This document shows, piece after piece, positions 55,212 to 64,000 of a stretch of 64,000 nucleotides of DNA (its first letter is position 1; every line of letters begins with the position of its first letter). Where the stretch lies: NCBI GenBank assembly GCA_030998225.1, contig JAPYXD010000704.1, forward strand, positions 2,108,001 through 2,172,000, in the 5' to 3' direction. Under the pieces are notes generated by a model. The model did not search any database. It had not been told where the DNA came from and saw nothing but the letters and a program-made list of their open reading frames with translations. The translations under genes were made by a program, and so were the position numbers. Source of the DNA: Diplolepis rosae. Lineage: Eukaryota; Arthropoda; Insecta; Hymenoptera; Diplolepididae.

Positions 55212-57572
55212 TTAGTTTTCTTGTTTTTTTCTTGTAAAAGTTTTCTTGGAAAACATTCTTTCTTGGGAAGTCATAAAAGTATCGTTATCATCAGCTTGTA
55301 AATATTTTGATTTCTCTTTGTTATCATCAATAGGGTTTCTTGAGAGAGCGTCTGCATTTACATTCATTTTTCCTGCTTTGTAAATTACATCAAAATCATA
55401 TTCTGCGAGTTTCAATCTCCAACGTGAAACTCGTGAACAAGGGTCTTTAGAATTTTGAAAACAAACTAGAGGTTTGTGATCAGTCACTAAAGTAAATTTT
55501 CTCCCATACAAATAAGGACGAAAATGAGTTACACAAAATATTATAGCAAGAGCTTCATTCTCATATGTATCATATTTTTTCTCAGTATCACTTAGACTAC
55601 GTGAAGCATATGCTATTGGCTTATCTTTACCTATTTTACCTTGTGATAAAATACCTCCTATTGCAAATCCTGAGGCATCTGTTGTGAGTATAAAAGGTTG
55701 AGAAAAATCAGGTCGTTGTAAAAGTGGTTCTTCACATAATTTTGCTTTTAAAATTTCGAAAGCTGCTTGTTGTTTTTCTGTCCAATTAAAAGGTGTATCT
55801 TTTTTTAGAAGTTGATTTAAAGGACTTGCAATTTTTGAAAATCCGTCAATAAATCGTCTATAATATCCTGCTAAGCCTAAAAATTGTTTAACATTTTTCT
55901 GTGTTTTTGGGACTGGAAAGTTTTTTACAGCTATTATCTTTTTTGGATCTGGACGTACTCGATTTTTATCAATTATATGACCTAAATATCCTACTTCAGG
56001 TCGTAAAAATTCGCATTTGTCTGGTTGTAAATGAAGATTTGCTTTTCTAAGTCTTTCTGCTAAATTGTTAAATTTAATTTCGTGCTCTTCTAGAGTATTT
56101 GCATATATAACTATGTCATCAAGATGTACAAAAAGTTCCGTTCCGATTAATCCAGTTAATGTTAAATCCATTAATCTTTGAAATATGGCGGGTGCTGTTT
56201 TCAAACCGAAAGGCATTCTATCGAATTCGTAATGACCGTGAGGTGTAGAAAATGCGGTTTTATGTGAGTCTTTTGGGTTCATTTTTATATGGTGAAAACC
56301 GGTAGCTAAATCGAACACTGAAAAATATTTTGCTGATCCTAGAGAATCAAGTATATCGTTTATATTAGGTAAAGGATACGAATCGCCAATTGTTTTTTCA
56401 TTTAATTTACGAAAATCAAGAACCATTCTCCATTTTATTTTCCCTTGAGAATCAGGTTTTTTAGGAACTATCCACACTGGAGTGTTATATGGTGATTGTG
56501 AGGGCTTGATTATTTTATTTTTTAATAATTCATCGACTTGTCTTGTAATTTCTTCCTTGTGAACTGGGGGAAATCTATATTGTCTTGAAAAAATTGGAGC
56601 GTCATCTACAGTTGGAATTGAATGTTGTAGTACATTAGTAGCTTCAAGTGGTTCTCCTGGGATTTGAAATCTGTCAGCATTATTTTTAATTAATTTTTCT
56701 ACATGTTCATATTCATCTTGATTTAAATGGTCTAATCGAAGAAGTTTTTTAATACATTCTACTCTGTCTTCGTCTGTTACATTATAAAATTTGCATGAGT
56801 TAATTAGAGAATTGTCAGTTTTTAAAAAGTTATTTAATATTTTACTTGATAAATCTTCGTTATTTGTTTGTTTGAAATTAATTAAATTTTCAATTTGTTT
56901 ATAGCATTCTTGTTCTTCAAAGTCTTCTAAATTAACTAATGGGATGGATAATGTAATTGGGATTTCATTTGTGTTTGCAAATTTTAAATAAGCTTTTCCT
57001 CTGTGATTTTTTACAACTGTGTCACCTACGTAGACGCCATCTTGGATATGTAATCGAGGTACATACCCTTCACTCTTTTCTGTATTTTTTATATTAACAT
57101 AAAATGTTGTAACTGTTCGAGCTGGAATAGTAAATGTATTGGTAGATTTAAAAGAGTAACAGTGGTTCTCAATTTCTAAGCATTTTGAAGTATAGTTTAT
57201 ATTCACACTATTATCTTGAAAAAATTCTGATCCTAATACTCCATCTTCTTCTACTGGGACTTCATTCGGAATAATGTTAAATATCGTTGGATAACCAAAA
57301 ATGTTTATTTTTACCTGTCCTAACGTGTAAAGTGGTAAATCATTAATTCCTGTAAGTTTCAATACGTTATGGCTATTTATTGGTACTTCAGGGTTGAGAA
57401 CCTTTTGTTTAATTAAATTTCGAGCAACACCAGTATCAATCATCATATGTGTTGGATTTTTTAAACCTTCCGTTGATATTATAATTGATGGAATTGAAGT
57501 GGACTTTAAAATATGTATTGTTGTTGTTGTATGATCGTTAGAAGTGGATGCCAGTGGTTCTCGATTTATGCT
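55212..57572 (-). CDS. pol: pol, first part: protease, reverse transcriptase, RNase H
   Basis: Open from 57,572, where it overlaps gag in the -1 frame, so it should be made by -1 frameshifting. In order: retropepsin MMIDTGVAR at about 57,446; a linker; RT with LDFRKLNEKT, FSVFDLATGFHHIKM, PFGLKTAPAIFQRLMD and catalytic FVHLDDIVIYA near 56,115. RNase H follows with LTTDASGFAIGG, YENEALAII, TDHKPL and NADALSR. The usual YxDD tyrosine is His here. It stays open to 55,212, where a one-base shift separates it from integrase. The best-preserved enzyme part of the element. Confidence 0.85.
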   Translation of the reverse strand, partial: SINREPLASTSNDHTTTTIHILKSTSIPSIIISTEGLKNPTHMMIDTGVARNLIKQKVLNPEVPINSHNVLKLTGINDLPLYTLGQVKINIFGYPTIFNIIPNEVPVEEDGVLGSEFFQDNSVNINYTSKCLEIENHCYSFKSTNTFTIPARTVTTFYVNIKNTEKSEGYVPRLHIQDGVYVGDTVVKNHRGKAYLKFANTNEIPITLSIPLVNLEDFEEQECYKQIENLINFKQTNNEDLSSKILNNFLKTDNSLINSCKFYNVTDEDRVECIKKLLRLDHLNQDEYEHVEKLIKNNADRFQIPGEPLEATNVLQHSIPTVDDAPIFSRQYRFPPVHKEEITRQVDELLKNKIIKPSQSPYNTPVWIVPKKPDSQGKIKWRMVLDFRKLNEKTIGDSYPLPNINDILDSLGSAKYFSVFDLATGFHHIKMNPKDSHKTAFSTPHGHYEFDRMPFGLKTAPAIFQRLMDLTLTGLIGTELFVHLDDIVIYANTLEEHEIKFNNLAERLRKANLHLQPDKCEFLRPEVGYLGHIIDKNRVRPDPKKIIAVKNFPVPKTQKNVKQFLGLAGYYRRFIDGFSKIASPLNQLLKKDTPFNWTEKQQAAFEILKAKLCEEPLLQRPDFSQPFILTTDASGFAIGGILSQGKIGKDKPIAYASRSLSDTEKKYDTYENEALAIIFCVTHFRPYLYGRKFTLVTDHKPLVCFQNSKDPCSRVSRWRLKLAEYDFDVIYKAGKMNVNADALSRNPIDDNKEKSKYLQADDNDTFMTSQERMFSKKTFTRKKQEN

Positions 57573-59326
57573 TTCCTCAGTGCACCCGTACTGGGGAGAG
57601 CTTTGGAGTTTACCTGATGAGCTGTTTGTGATTGGCTATTTGGTCGTATCTTGCAGTCTCGTACTAAATGACCGGGTTTTTTACAGTAATTGCAAATTAT
57701 TTCAGTATAATTTAAATCTTGTTGAGTGTTATTATTCTGTAAAAATCTATTTTCATATGATTTATTTCTATTTTGGAACTGTCCTGAGTTAAAGTTTTTA
57801 TATTGTCCTGGATTCCATTGTCTATTATTATTATTAACACTATTGCTATTATTGTAAAAATTTCTAGGAAAATTATTATTATTGTTGTATCTTTGATGTA
57901 AAAAATTATTATTATTGTTTTTATAATTATTATTTCTATTTTGCAAATTATTATTGTTATTGTTATTAAAATTATAATTTTTATTTCTTGAAAAAATGTT
58001 ATTCGGAAAATTATTGTAATTGTTTCTTGCAAAATTATTATTATTATTACTTCTTTGACCATTGAAATTACTATATCCTTGTTGGTTAGGACGCAAAAAA
58101 TTTTTTTGTTTATTATTAAAAACTGCATCTTGAGCTTTACTTAAATGAAAACATTTTTCAGCTGTGTGACCTGGTTTTTTACAAATTAAACAAATAGTCA
58201 TGTTTTCAAGTGCTACGTTAAATCGGGTTGTTTTATTATTTTTATTATTAGATGATTCGTCACTTTTTGAATAATCCATATTTTTATTTCTTCGTAGTGC
58301 GGAATTTGCAGCTAATCTTCGTTCTATATCAATACTGTCGCTAATAACTTCTTTAAAAGTATCCTTTTCTTCAACACGAATTTCTAACTCAGGACGCAAA
58401 CCGCGTATAAAACATTGAATTACGTCTTTTTCAAGGTTTACTTTAAAATTATTATCTACCTGACCATTATTATTGAGCCTGTGAGCATCTTCGATTTTGT
58501 CGGCAATTTCTTTTATCCTAGCAGCATAGGAAAGTACATTTTCTCTTTCCCACATAAATGTATTACCTAATTCTCCCTGTAACTGGTACACGCTTTTCGC
58601 AGGGGCATATACTCTTTTTAATTTTTCTATCAATTCTTCTATTGTTGTATAAGTAGAACCAGAAATGCATTTTCTGGCTTCTCCAGTTAATTTACCTCTT
58701 AATAGCCTTGCGAGGTTTTCTTGAGCTGCAGGTGTCGGTAGCATTGCCTTTGCCTCCATGCAACCCTCAATAAAATGTGACAATGGGAGGTTACTTCCGT
58801 CGAACAATGGGACCACCTCTAGCGCGTCGCGTAAGGATACCTGCTGGCTGTTGGGTATGACCACGGCCATCTCTCCGTTATTTACTCTTACGGGATTATC
58901 CTGATTTATGACTTCTGTGTCGCTTTTGTCGTCGTCGCTATCGTTGTTACTAATTATAGATTCGCGTGCCAATGAGGTTTCCAATCTTTCTTTCAAAGTT
59001 TTATTATCTACTGTTATTACTGTTGAGCTTAGCAAATTGAATTCGTCAAAATAAGATAATTCGTTCGTTAGAGTTTGATCTTGATTACTAGATCCTGTTA
59101 CAATGCTTAAATCTGGACAGAAACTTGAATGAAACCCGCTGGTTTTTTCTGAATTTTCACGTGATATATTTTGATTATTAATTAGAGTCTTTTCTAAACT
59201 TGAATCATCTAACTTAAGAGTGTTATCTAATTCTTGTTCTGTAGGGATTGGATCAGGGATATTTTGGCATTTATTATCAGTTGAATATTCTCTATTTCTA
59301 ATTGGTTTTATTTTTAAATTTTTAAA
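57566..59326 (-). CDS. gag: gag (5'-truncated)
   Basis: Open from the LINE junction at about 59,326 to the TAA at 57,566. There is no ATG in the preserved 5' part, so the true start is lost. The capsid-like region (about 58,850-58,290) contains WERENVLSYAARIKEIADKI, as in gypsy Gag proteins. Two CCHC knuckles follow: CLICKKPGHTAEKC (58,190) and CNYCKKPGHLVRDC (57,660). Between them is a long Asn-rich, Arg/Phe-containing low-complexity stretch. It forms the particle core and binds the RNA genome. It is translated together with pol by -1 frameshifting. Copy A preserves only its last 44 codons. Confidence 0.85.
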   Translation of the reverse strand, partial: FKNLKIKPIRNREYSTDNKCQNIPDPIPTEQELDNTLKLDDSSLEKTLINNQNISRENSEKTSGFHSSFCPDLSIVTGSSNQDQTLTNELSYFDEFNLLSSTVITVDNKTLKERLETSLARESIISNNDSDDDKSDTEVINQDNPVRVNNGEMAVVIPNSQQVSLRDALEVVPLFDGSNLPLSHFIEGCMEAKAMLPTPAAQENLARLLRGKLTGEARKCISGSTYTTIEELIEKLKRVYAPAKSVYQLQGELGNTFMWERENVLSYAARIKEIADKIEDAHRLNNNGQVDNNFKVNLEKDVIQCFIRGLRPELEIRVEEKDTFKEVISDSIDIERRLAANSALRRNKNMDYSKSDESSNNKNNKTTRFNVALENMTICLICKKPGHTAEKCFHLSKAQDAVFNNKQKNFLRPNQQGYSNFNGQRSNNNNNFARNNYNNFPNNIFSRNKNYNFNNNNNNNLQNRNNNYKNNNNNFLHQRYNNNNNFPRNFYNNSNSVNNNNRQWNPGQYKNFNSGQFQNRNKSYENRFLQNNNTQQDLNYTEIICNYCKKPGHLVRDCKIRPNSQSQTAHQVNSKALPSTGALRKA

Positions 59327-59334
59327 TTACCAAC

Positions 59335-59798
59335 CAAGACTCCCCTCCTGTCCAGACGGGCTTCTCCCCACTCTGGCGACTTACTATTAAAGTCACCCGC
59401 AATAAGGGGGACCGCCCACTAGCCTCTTTGAGGCTTTCCTCAAGGAGGAGGATCTGGGTCTCGAAGATCTCGAAAGGATCGTTGGGGGAGAAGTAGCAGC
59501 CGTACACACGTACCCCCGCCACCTCTACCCAAACGAACCCCGCGTCGGTCTCCAGGAACTCCGCGATGCTCAAATCAGGGCTGCAGACAAGGATCCCAGC
59601 CCTCCTTGATGCATCCTGGTACCAAGCAGAGTTTTCGGACCATTTGTGTTGCTCACTAATGAGCAACACATCGGCTCTCCTCTCCCTGGCAGTCTGCATC
59701 AGAATGTTCTGGGCTTCCTTCCCTATCCCGAGGTTGAGCTGTAGAAATTTCACTTTCCACCTCTCAACCTCCGGAGCTCCGCCCTGAATATTGGGCAA
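59335..59798 (-). pseudogene. R1-like LINE ORF2 fragment: AP endonuclease
   Basis: Overlaps the end of ORF1, as in R1-clade elements. It contains KFLQLNLGIGKEAQN, VLLISEQHKW (catalytic Glu) and VWVEVAGVRVYGCYFSPND. Near 59,404 a one-base shift moves the GDFN motif into another frame. The sequence ends at the junction before any reverse transcriptase. It would nick the target site in an intact element. Confidence 0.75.
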
Positions 59799-61036
59799 GA
59801 ACCGCTCCCCGAAGCATGGGCGACATCTTTTTCGCCCCTATCAGTACAAGTCAGGCACCGAGGGGGAGCCTTGCACTCCTTGGCCACGTGTGACGCGCCC
59901 CCACACCTCCAGCAGGCATCCTTCCTGCCTGGAAGCGTGCAGCCACGCAACACATGGCCGTATCCCTGGCACCTGAAGCACCAGGCAACCTCGACATGCT
60001 CTCGGATGCGGCAGTTCACCCACCCTACCCTTAGTCTACCAAGCCCGAACAAGCTCCGGGCGTCCGCCTCGTTTAAACGGACCACCGCAGTATGAACACC
60101 GCCAAAGCGTTTGTACAGCCTGCATTGGTCCCCGAGGTCTGGCTCGCCCAGTGCGGTGCAAAGCGCGGCAACAACCTCTTCTCTTCTGACTGTCTCTTCG
60201 AGGTCCCTAACTTCAAGGGACCTCTTCGAGACCAAAGATTTAACTTCGGCCTTCTCTCCGACCGCCTGGTCGAGCGCCTTTTCGAAGGTCAAGACGTCAC
60301 CCACTCTTTCTGAGGACCAGGAGAATCTCCTCCCTCCTGGTTCTCCGAATGGAGAGGACCTCCGCCCCTGCGTTTTCGGGGGTAACTTTCGCCTTCATAG
60401 CCTTCAGGATATCGGCGTAGGACTCTCCATCCTTCTCCGACACCCTGATAGCGTCGCCCGACCGTGCGGCCGGAGAGCGCCTCGCCAACTTCACCTTTGT
60501 TTTAGCCATTCCCCATCCTTTTTTGGGGTTTGGCATCTGGTGGCCGCAGCGTAAGTTGGCGATATGCCGCCCTTCCCTTTCTTGGGAAGCCGATCTTCGG
60601 GGGGAGAAGGAGCAACCCTCTTCTCCCCCTTTGTCAGCTTTTTTGTGGTATCTCCCAGAGACGCAGAGCGCAGTCTCCGGAAGATACCCATCTTTTTGAC
60701 GGCGGGGTGGGATTCCATCCTTTTCTGGATTTCCACCCCGCTCTCTAGTAAGCACTTGTGGGTGTTGAGCATTCCGCTCAACACCTCCGTAGCCTCACTC
60801 ACACTGTCCTTAACATGGTCATGGTTGTTTCTCAGCATACCCTGCTGGATAAGGCTGAGAGCCCTGGCCAAGCTCTCCATTTTCTTACTTTGCTCCTTCA
60901 GGAGCTGAAGGACGTCTTTCCATCCATCAGCCCCCGGAGGAGTGTGTGAGTGCGCATCAGGAGCCTTCACCGCTTCATCTCCTTTATTATTTTCAAAATT
61001 CATATTAATCTCGTCGTGTCTTAAGACGGTTCGCAC
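59750..61036 (-). pseudogene. R1-like LINE ORF1 (Gag-like, CCHC)
   Basis: Starts at 61,036. The first part has an amphipathic segment (QLLKEQSKKMESLARALSL) and a basic region. A frame change near 60,300 leads into the second part. That carries an RNA-binding region (GGVHTAVVRLNEADARSLFG) and three tandem zinc knuckles beginning CFRCQGYGHVLRGC and CWRCGGASHVAKEC, typical of R1/TRAS-type ORF1 proteins. The single frameshift makes it non-functional as read. Confidence 0.75.
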
Positions 61037-62170
61037 ATCATGGGAGCCCTACCGCAGTAGGGCTACTATCCCCGCCTGTATAGATCCCTAGTTATGTGCA
61101 CCGAAACCGAGAAGCGGCTTATCGGATGGTCGATCCTATCGGCACATTAAATGAAGCTAGTAAAAAAGGTTACGGGATAGGCCCGCGCCATAATGATGCT
61201 AAAGGTTTTTCGTCACCCCTATCGACCGAGCGGTGCCGGGTCCGCCCCGACACCTGACCCGGACTTCAGGCTAGACGGTGTGCGATTTATCCTACGTAGC
61301 GTCGGGTATAAGGAAATACTGACCAGGTTATCCTTCATTCCTGCGCCCGGACGTCCATGATTTCAACCCCGAAATTGGCTCGAACAGTAGAAACGTGAGC
61401 GGTTTTCCCAGTTTAACATGTGGTTTCACGGGATCTTTGCCCTTCGCGGCCGAACACCGGAGGGACTTACATTTACCCATATTACTTCCACAGAGGTAAG
61501 GTACTGACATCGCGTCCTACCCTGGTCGGGAGGCTACTACTCCTCCCTTGGCTAGTCTATCGGGAATATCCACCAGGCGCCGGCCGCAGCCCATTCACTC
61601 GGCAACGCATTCGTACTGGTATGTGTGGTTGTCGGTATCGTGCATGTGGTTGTGATGTGACCGCGAGAAGGGCACGAGGGAAGTTCAGCGTCACCGCCGC
61701 ATGCGCATTTGGGTTGATACCCCGATTAAGGGGCCCCCTGCATTCACACTGTTTCCACTCATGCGGCATCAAGGAACCTGTTCAAGGTCCCCTGATGCTT
61801 TTTGCTCCACACCGCGTCCTCACGCGTCCGAAGGTTGAGGAGAGACCATTCGAACGCGTGCGCCCGGCAGGCCCACCGCTAGGGAAAGTCTGTCTATAAG
61901 ACTCCCTTGACGGCCATCCTGACGGCGACAGCCCAGCTGTTGGAAGAGTCCTTTCGGCTACTACCATTGGCGGGCTGCAGGACGCGTCTTCTCCGTGCAT
62001 GGCCTCACACGTTCCTCTGGGTGAGACGCTGCCCTCCCGCGAAACGTCGTCTCGGGTATTGGTTGTGTTGCGTTCAGTGTTGCTGGAAGTATGTAGTGTC
62101 ATGTTGCTGTCTGTGTGTCCCCTCCTCCTTTCGCATCCGGGATTGGGACCGGCAATAGCGGAGTTTCTTT
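61037..62170 (-). other. 5' untranslated region of the R1-like LINE
   Basis: GC-rich sequence between the presumed LINE 5' end (near a T-run at 62,163-62,174) and ORF1. The open frames in it (up to 159 codons, both strands) have no recognisable domain and are compositional artefacts. Confidence 0.5.
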
Positions 62171-62389
62171 TTTTTTTGCAGTTATTATATGATTGCATTT
62201 CTTATTATAATATTTCCGAATAATATATAGCTGCAAGGAAAATGACAGATACTCATCAACCTCTCTTAGAAGATTTTCAAACTCTTCAATGCAAGTAACT
62301 TTAATGTAAATACTTGAAGAAACAAAAGGGTTTGCTTTCCATCTTCGCGTTGACAGGTGACATAATCTACAAAATTCAGAAAAAGGCAA
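62171..62389 (-). pseudogene. Short coding fragment interrupted by the LINE
   Basis: An open stretch with FCRLCHLSTRRWKANPF at its start, preceded by an acceptor-like TTTTCTGAATTTTGTAG, runs until the LINE 5' end. The CxxC at the start resembles the first half of a zinc-binding domain such as ZAD, but there is too little to decide. Confidence 0.25.
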
Positions 62390-62751
62390 AATGTAAATAA
62401 TATAAACTATACTTCACTTAGTAAACACATCTATATTGTATATTATTTTATATTTCATATAAAAGAACAGCAGTATACTTTAAAAAGAATGTTAACTATA
62501 ACGGTGCCACTGTATTTGTTTATCTGTTTTCGTGCAGTAGACCAGCCCCCTGCATCTCTGAGTTGAAAATGACATGAATTGTGACTGGCTGCCATGGTGG
62601 CGCTGACTGTTCATAGGGCCGCCTTACACGAAAATCACATTACAAAACATAGTTTTTCAAGCTTTTCTCTGTAAATTTTCGAGTTCTTGAACGATAGTGA
62701 GATAAAGTTCGCGAGTTTAGAAACAAATTTCCAAAAAAATTGATGTAAAAA

Positions 62752-63021
62752 ATGGTGAAATGTGTGTGTTTTGGGTGCAAACCCGGATATAAGTCTTGCT
62801 CTGACAAAGTTCGTTTTTTCATTGTACCGAAGGATGAAAATACGATAAAATTATGGCAAATTGCTATCCTTCGCGATGACATCAAATTAAAAGCAGGTCA
62901 TGCGAATTGCGGAAAGCATTTTAAGCCAGAAGATATTCTTCAAGTGAGGTTAACCTATACGCCCGATGGAGTAACAGTTTTGGGAAGAGTAATACATCGA
63001 ACACATTGTTTATTTTCTTAA
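62752..63021 (+). CDS. THAP-domain protein (P-like element derivative)
   Basis: An intact 89-residue frame consisting of one THAP zinc finger: MVKCVCFGCKPGY at the start and CGKHFKPEDI about 45 residues later (C-x2-C ... C-x2-H). THAP is the site-specific DNA-binding domain of P-element transposases and of host proteins derived from them. No catalytic domain follows. About 490 bases downstream the tail of the same kind of transposase appears (63,515). It is probably a deletion derivative that can still make a DNA-binding fragment, possibly acting as a repressor of related elements. Confidence 0.65.
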   Translation: MVKCVCFGCKPGYKSCSDKVRFFIVPKDENTIKLWQIAILRDDIKLKAGHANCGKHFKPEDILQVRLTYTPDGVTVLGRVIHRTHCLFS

Positions 63022-63514
63022 TTAGTTTAAAATAAAACATTGTATTTAATAGAGATTTTAACAATTAATTTCATAATATAATAAAGTTTAATGTCTCAAT
63101 ATTAATTAATTGTATCTAGTTGTGCAATGAATTTTTTTTGCACCGCAATAAATGTCTCTCAAATACTTATCTCAAACAAATTCAGTTACAAACATTTTGT
63201 GTGATAGGAGTTAAAAAATAGATAAATGAAAGTGACTGAAATAAAGAATAGATGAAAAAGAATATTTTTTAAAATTCTGAATTAAAGTTAATGCGAGCCT
63301 GTTAAAATTGCATTGTGTTGAAATGGAAAAAAAATTTCTGATTTCTAACAATTTTGTTATTAAAATAAAGTTTTGAACTTTATAAAAGAATATGTTTAGA
63401 TTTTTTGTTAATTTAGATTCCTTACTTTTTATAGCTCATAGTTTTACTGAATTACATAGAATTCCTAAAGTAATAGGAATTGCAACCTTAAATTTATAAT
63501 TTTAAAAAATTAAG
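63022..63514. other. Non-coding middle of the deleted P-like element
   Basis: AT-rich sequence without open frames between the THAP frame and the tail remnant. It occupies the place where about 500 residues of transposase would be expected. Confidence 0.4.
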
Positions 63515-63577
63515 ATGGCTGATATAAAGAAGGCCAATCTTGAAAAGAAAAAGGCAGCAAAGCTGACTGAGGCCTAA
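63515..63577 (+). pseudogene. C-terminal tail remnant of P-like transposase
   Basis: A short frame (MADIKKANLEKKKAAKL) ending TAA resembles the tail at 38,373-38,440 (AEIIKVSVVKKKAAKL). It lies after the THAP frame on the same strand, indicating an internally deleted element. 63,578-64,000 is AT-rich and I see nothing further in it. Confidence 0.45.
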
Positions 63578-64000
63578 CTTAATAATGTGCTCACATATCA
63601 AATATTATATTTATGAGATGTTCAAAATGGACGAGAACACCATATCATCTAAACAAAAAAATTAGACGTTAATATAAGTTATCAGAGAATTACTTTTATT
63701 AGATAAACTCCAGTCAATTAAAAAATCACTTTTACTCGATGTTATTTATACAATAATCTATGTTTAATTTGTTTTAAAACTATTTCACTGCTTTGAATTA
63801 TAATATATTATAATAATATATTATTAATATATTTCATAGTATAATATTAACAGATTTTAGTCCAAATTCCAAACAGTATTTTTGAAATGTTTTTTTTTTA
63901 AAAGGAGTTTCATTTAATTACAGTAGTAATATATAGCATATGTATTATATGTTATATTATATATGTGTTATATAATATGAAAAATTATCAAATTTTATTG

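Larger units (their letters stand above)
43046..59330 (-). mobile_element. Complex retrovirus-like (gypsy/errantivirus) element, copy B
   Basis: Reading the minus strand: truncated gag, pol, CARD-only gene, chuvirus-like envelope, double dsRBM gene, dsRBM-CCHC gene, F-like envelope, two Cys-rich genes, dsRBM-CCHC gene, polypurine tract and 3' LTR. About 16.3 kb remain although the 5' LTR, leader and gag start are lost at the LINE junction, so the full element was larger than ordinary gypsy elements (5-8 kb). Both envelope genes, pol and the double dsRBM gene carry breaks. A TA-flanked MITE sits in the 3' region. The genes form a retrovirus core plus an unusual accessory set, each apparently served by its own splice acceptor. 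Confidence 0.85.
59330..62170 (-). mobile_element. R1-like non-LTR retrotransposon, 3'-truncated
   Basis: On the minus strand: a GC-rich 5' untranslated region (62,170-61,037), ORF1, then the beginning of ORF2 (endonuclease), cut at about 59,330 where gag sequence of copy B starts. LINE copies are normally truncated at the 5' end; here the 3' part, including reverse transcriptase, is missing. That implies a deletion or recombination between LINE and retroelement. GC content is well above the surrounding sequence. Confidence 0.8.

Noticed and set aside
57712..58128. 138-codon Ile-rich frame within gag
   Set aside because: Shadow of the Asn-rich repeat (AAT/ATT frames) of gag.
60092..62223. 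Several plus-strand open frames of 70-159 codons
   Set aside because: They lie opposite the GC-rich R1-like LINE, where long chance frames are expected; none shows a domain.

Overview
This is a stretch of an AT-rich animal genome, almost certainly an insect, made nearly entirely of transposable elements inserted into one another. The evidence is an R1-type LINE, Ty3/gypsy elements with insect-virus-like envelope genes, P-like (THAP) transposases, piggyBac-type TTAA elements, a tnp2-type DNA transposon and many hairpin MITEs. A hymenopteran host is possible but not shown. I see no conserved host housekeeping gene.

Layout. 1-6,865: the 3' part of a gypsy/errantivirus-like element on the + strand (copy A). 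It keeps the gag tail, a broken protease-RT fragment, two Cys-rich genes, a dsRNA-binding-domain gene and a 3' LTR. Its middle is replaced by a two-gene antisense cassette at 1,424-3,487. 6,866-11,757: gene-poor AT-rich sequence. 11,757-43,050: a nested giant palindrome. Its outer arms (11,757-17,615 and 36,515-43,050) carry the 5' exons of a BED-finger, hAT-like transposase and many MITEs. Inside is a THAP/P-like remnant, then a TA-flanked MITE (19,327-35,483), then a 14.8-kb EnSpm/CACTA-type transposon (20,280-35,086). That transposon has a broken tnp2 transposase on the - strand and a broken BEN-like gene on the + strand, divergently arranged.

43,046-59,330: the most interesting object, a 16-kb retrovirus-like element (copy B) on the - strand. 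In transcript order it reads: gag, pol with an AT-hook and acidic insert between RNase H and integrase, a CARD-only protein, a chuvirus-like envelope glycoprotein (broken), a double dsRBM protein, a dsRBM-CCHC protein, a gypsy/baculovirus-F-like envelope (broken), two paralogous Cys-rich proteins, another dsRBM-CCHC protein, a polypurine tract and the 3' LTR. Most downstream genes sit directly after a good splice acceptor, so the element looks like a complex retrovirus expressing many spliced messages. CARD and dsRBM genes suggest, by inference only, functions against host cell death and RNA silencing.

59,330-62,170: a 3'-truncated R1-like LINE (- strand) joined directly to the truncated gag. 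62,750-63,580: an internally deleted THAP/P-like element. Chronology is readable: hAT-like and P-like elements form the substrate, the TA MITE and then the EnSpm element entered the centre, and MITEs and the retroelement entered the arms.
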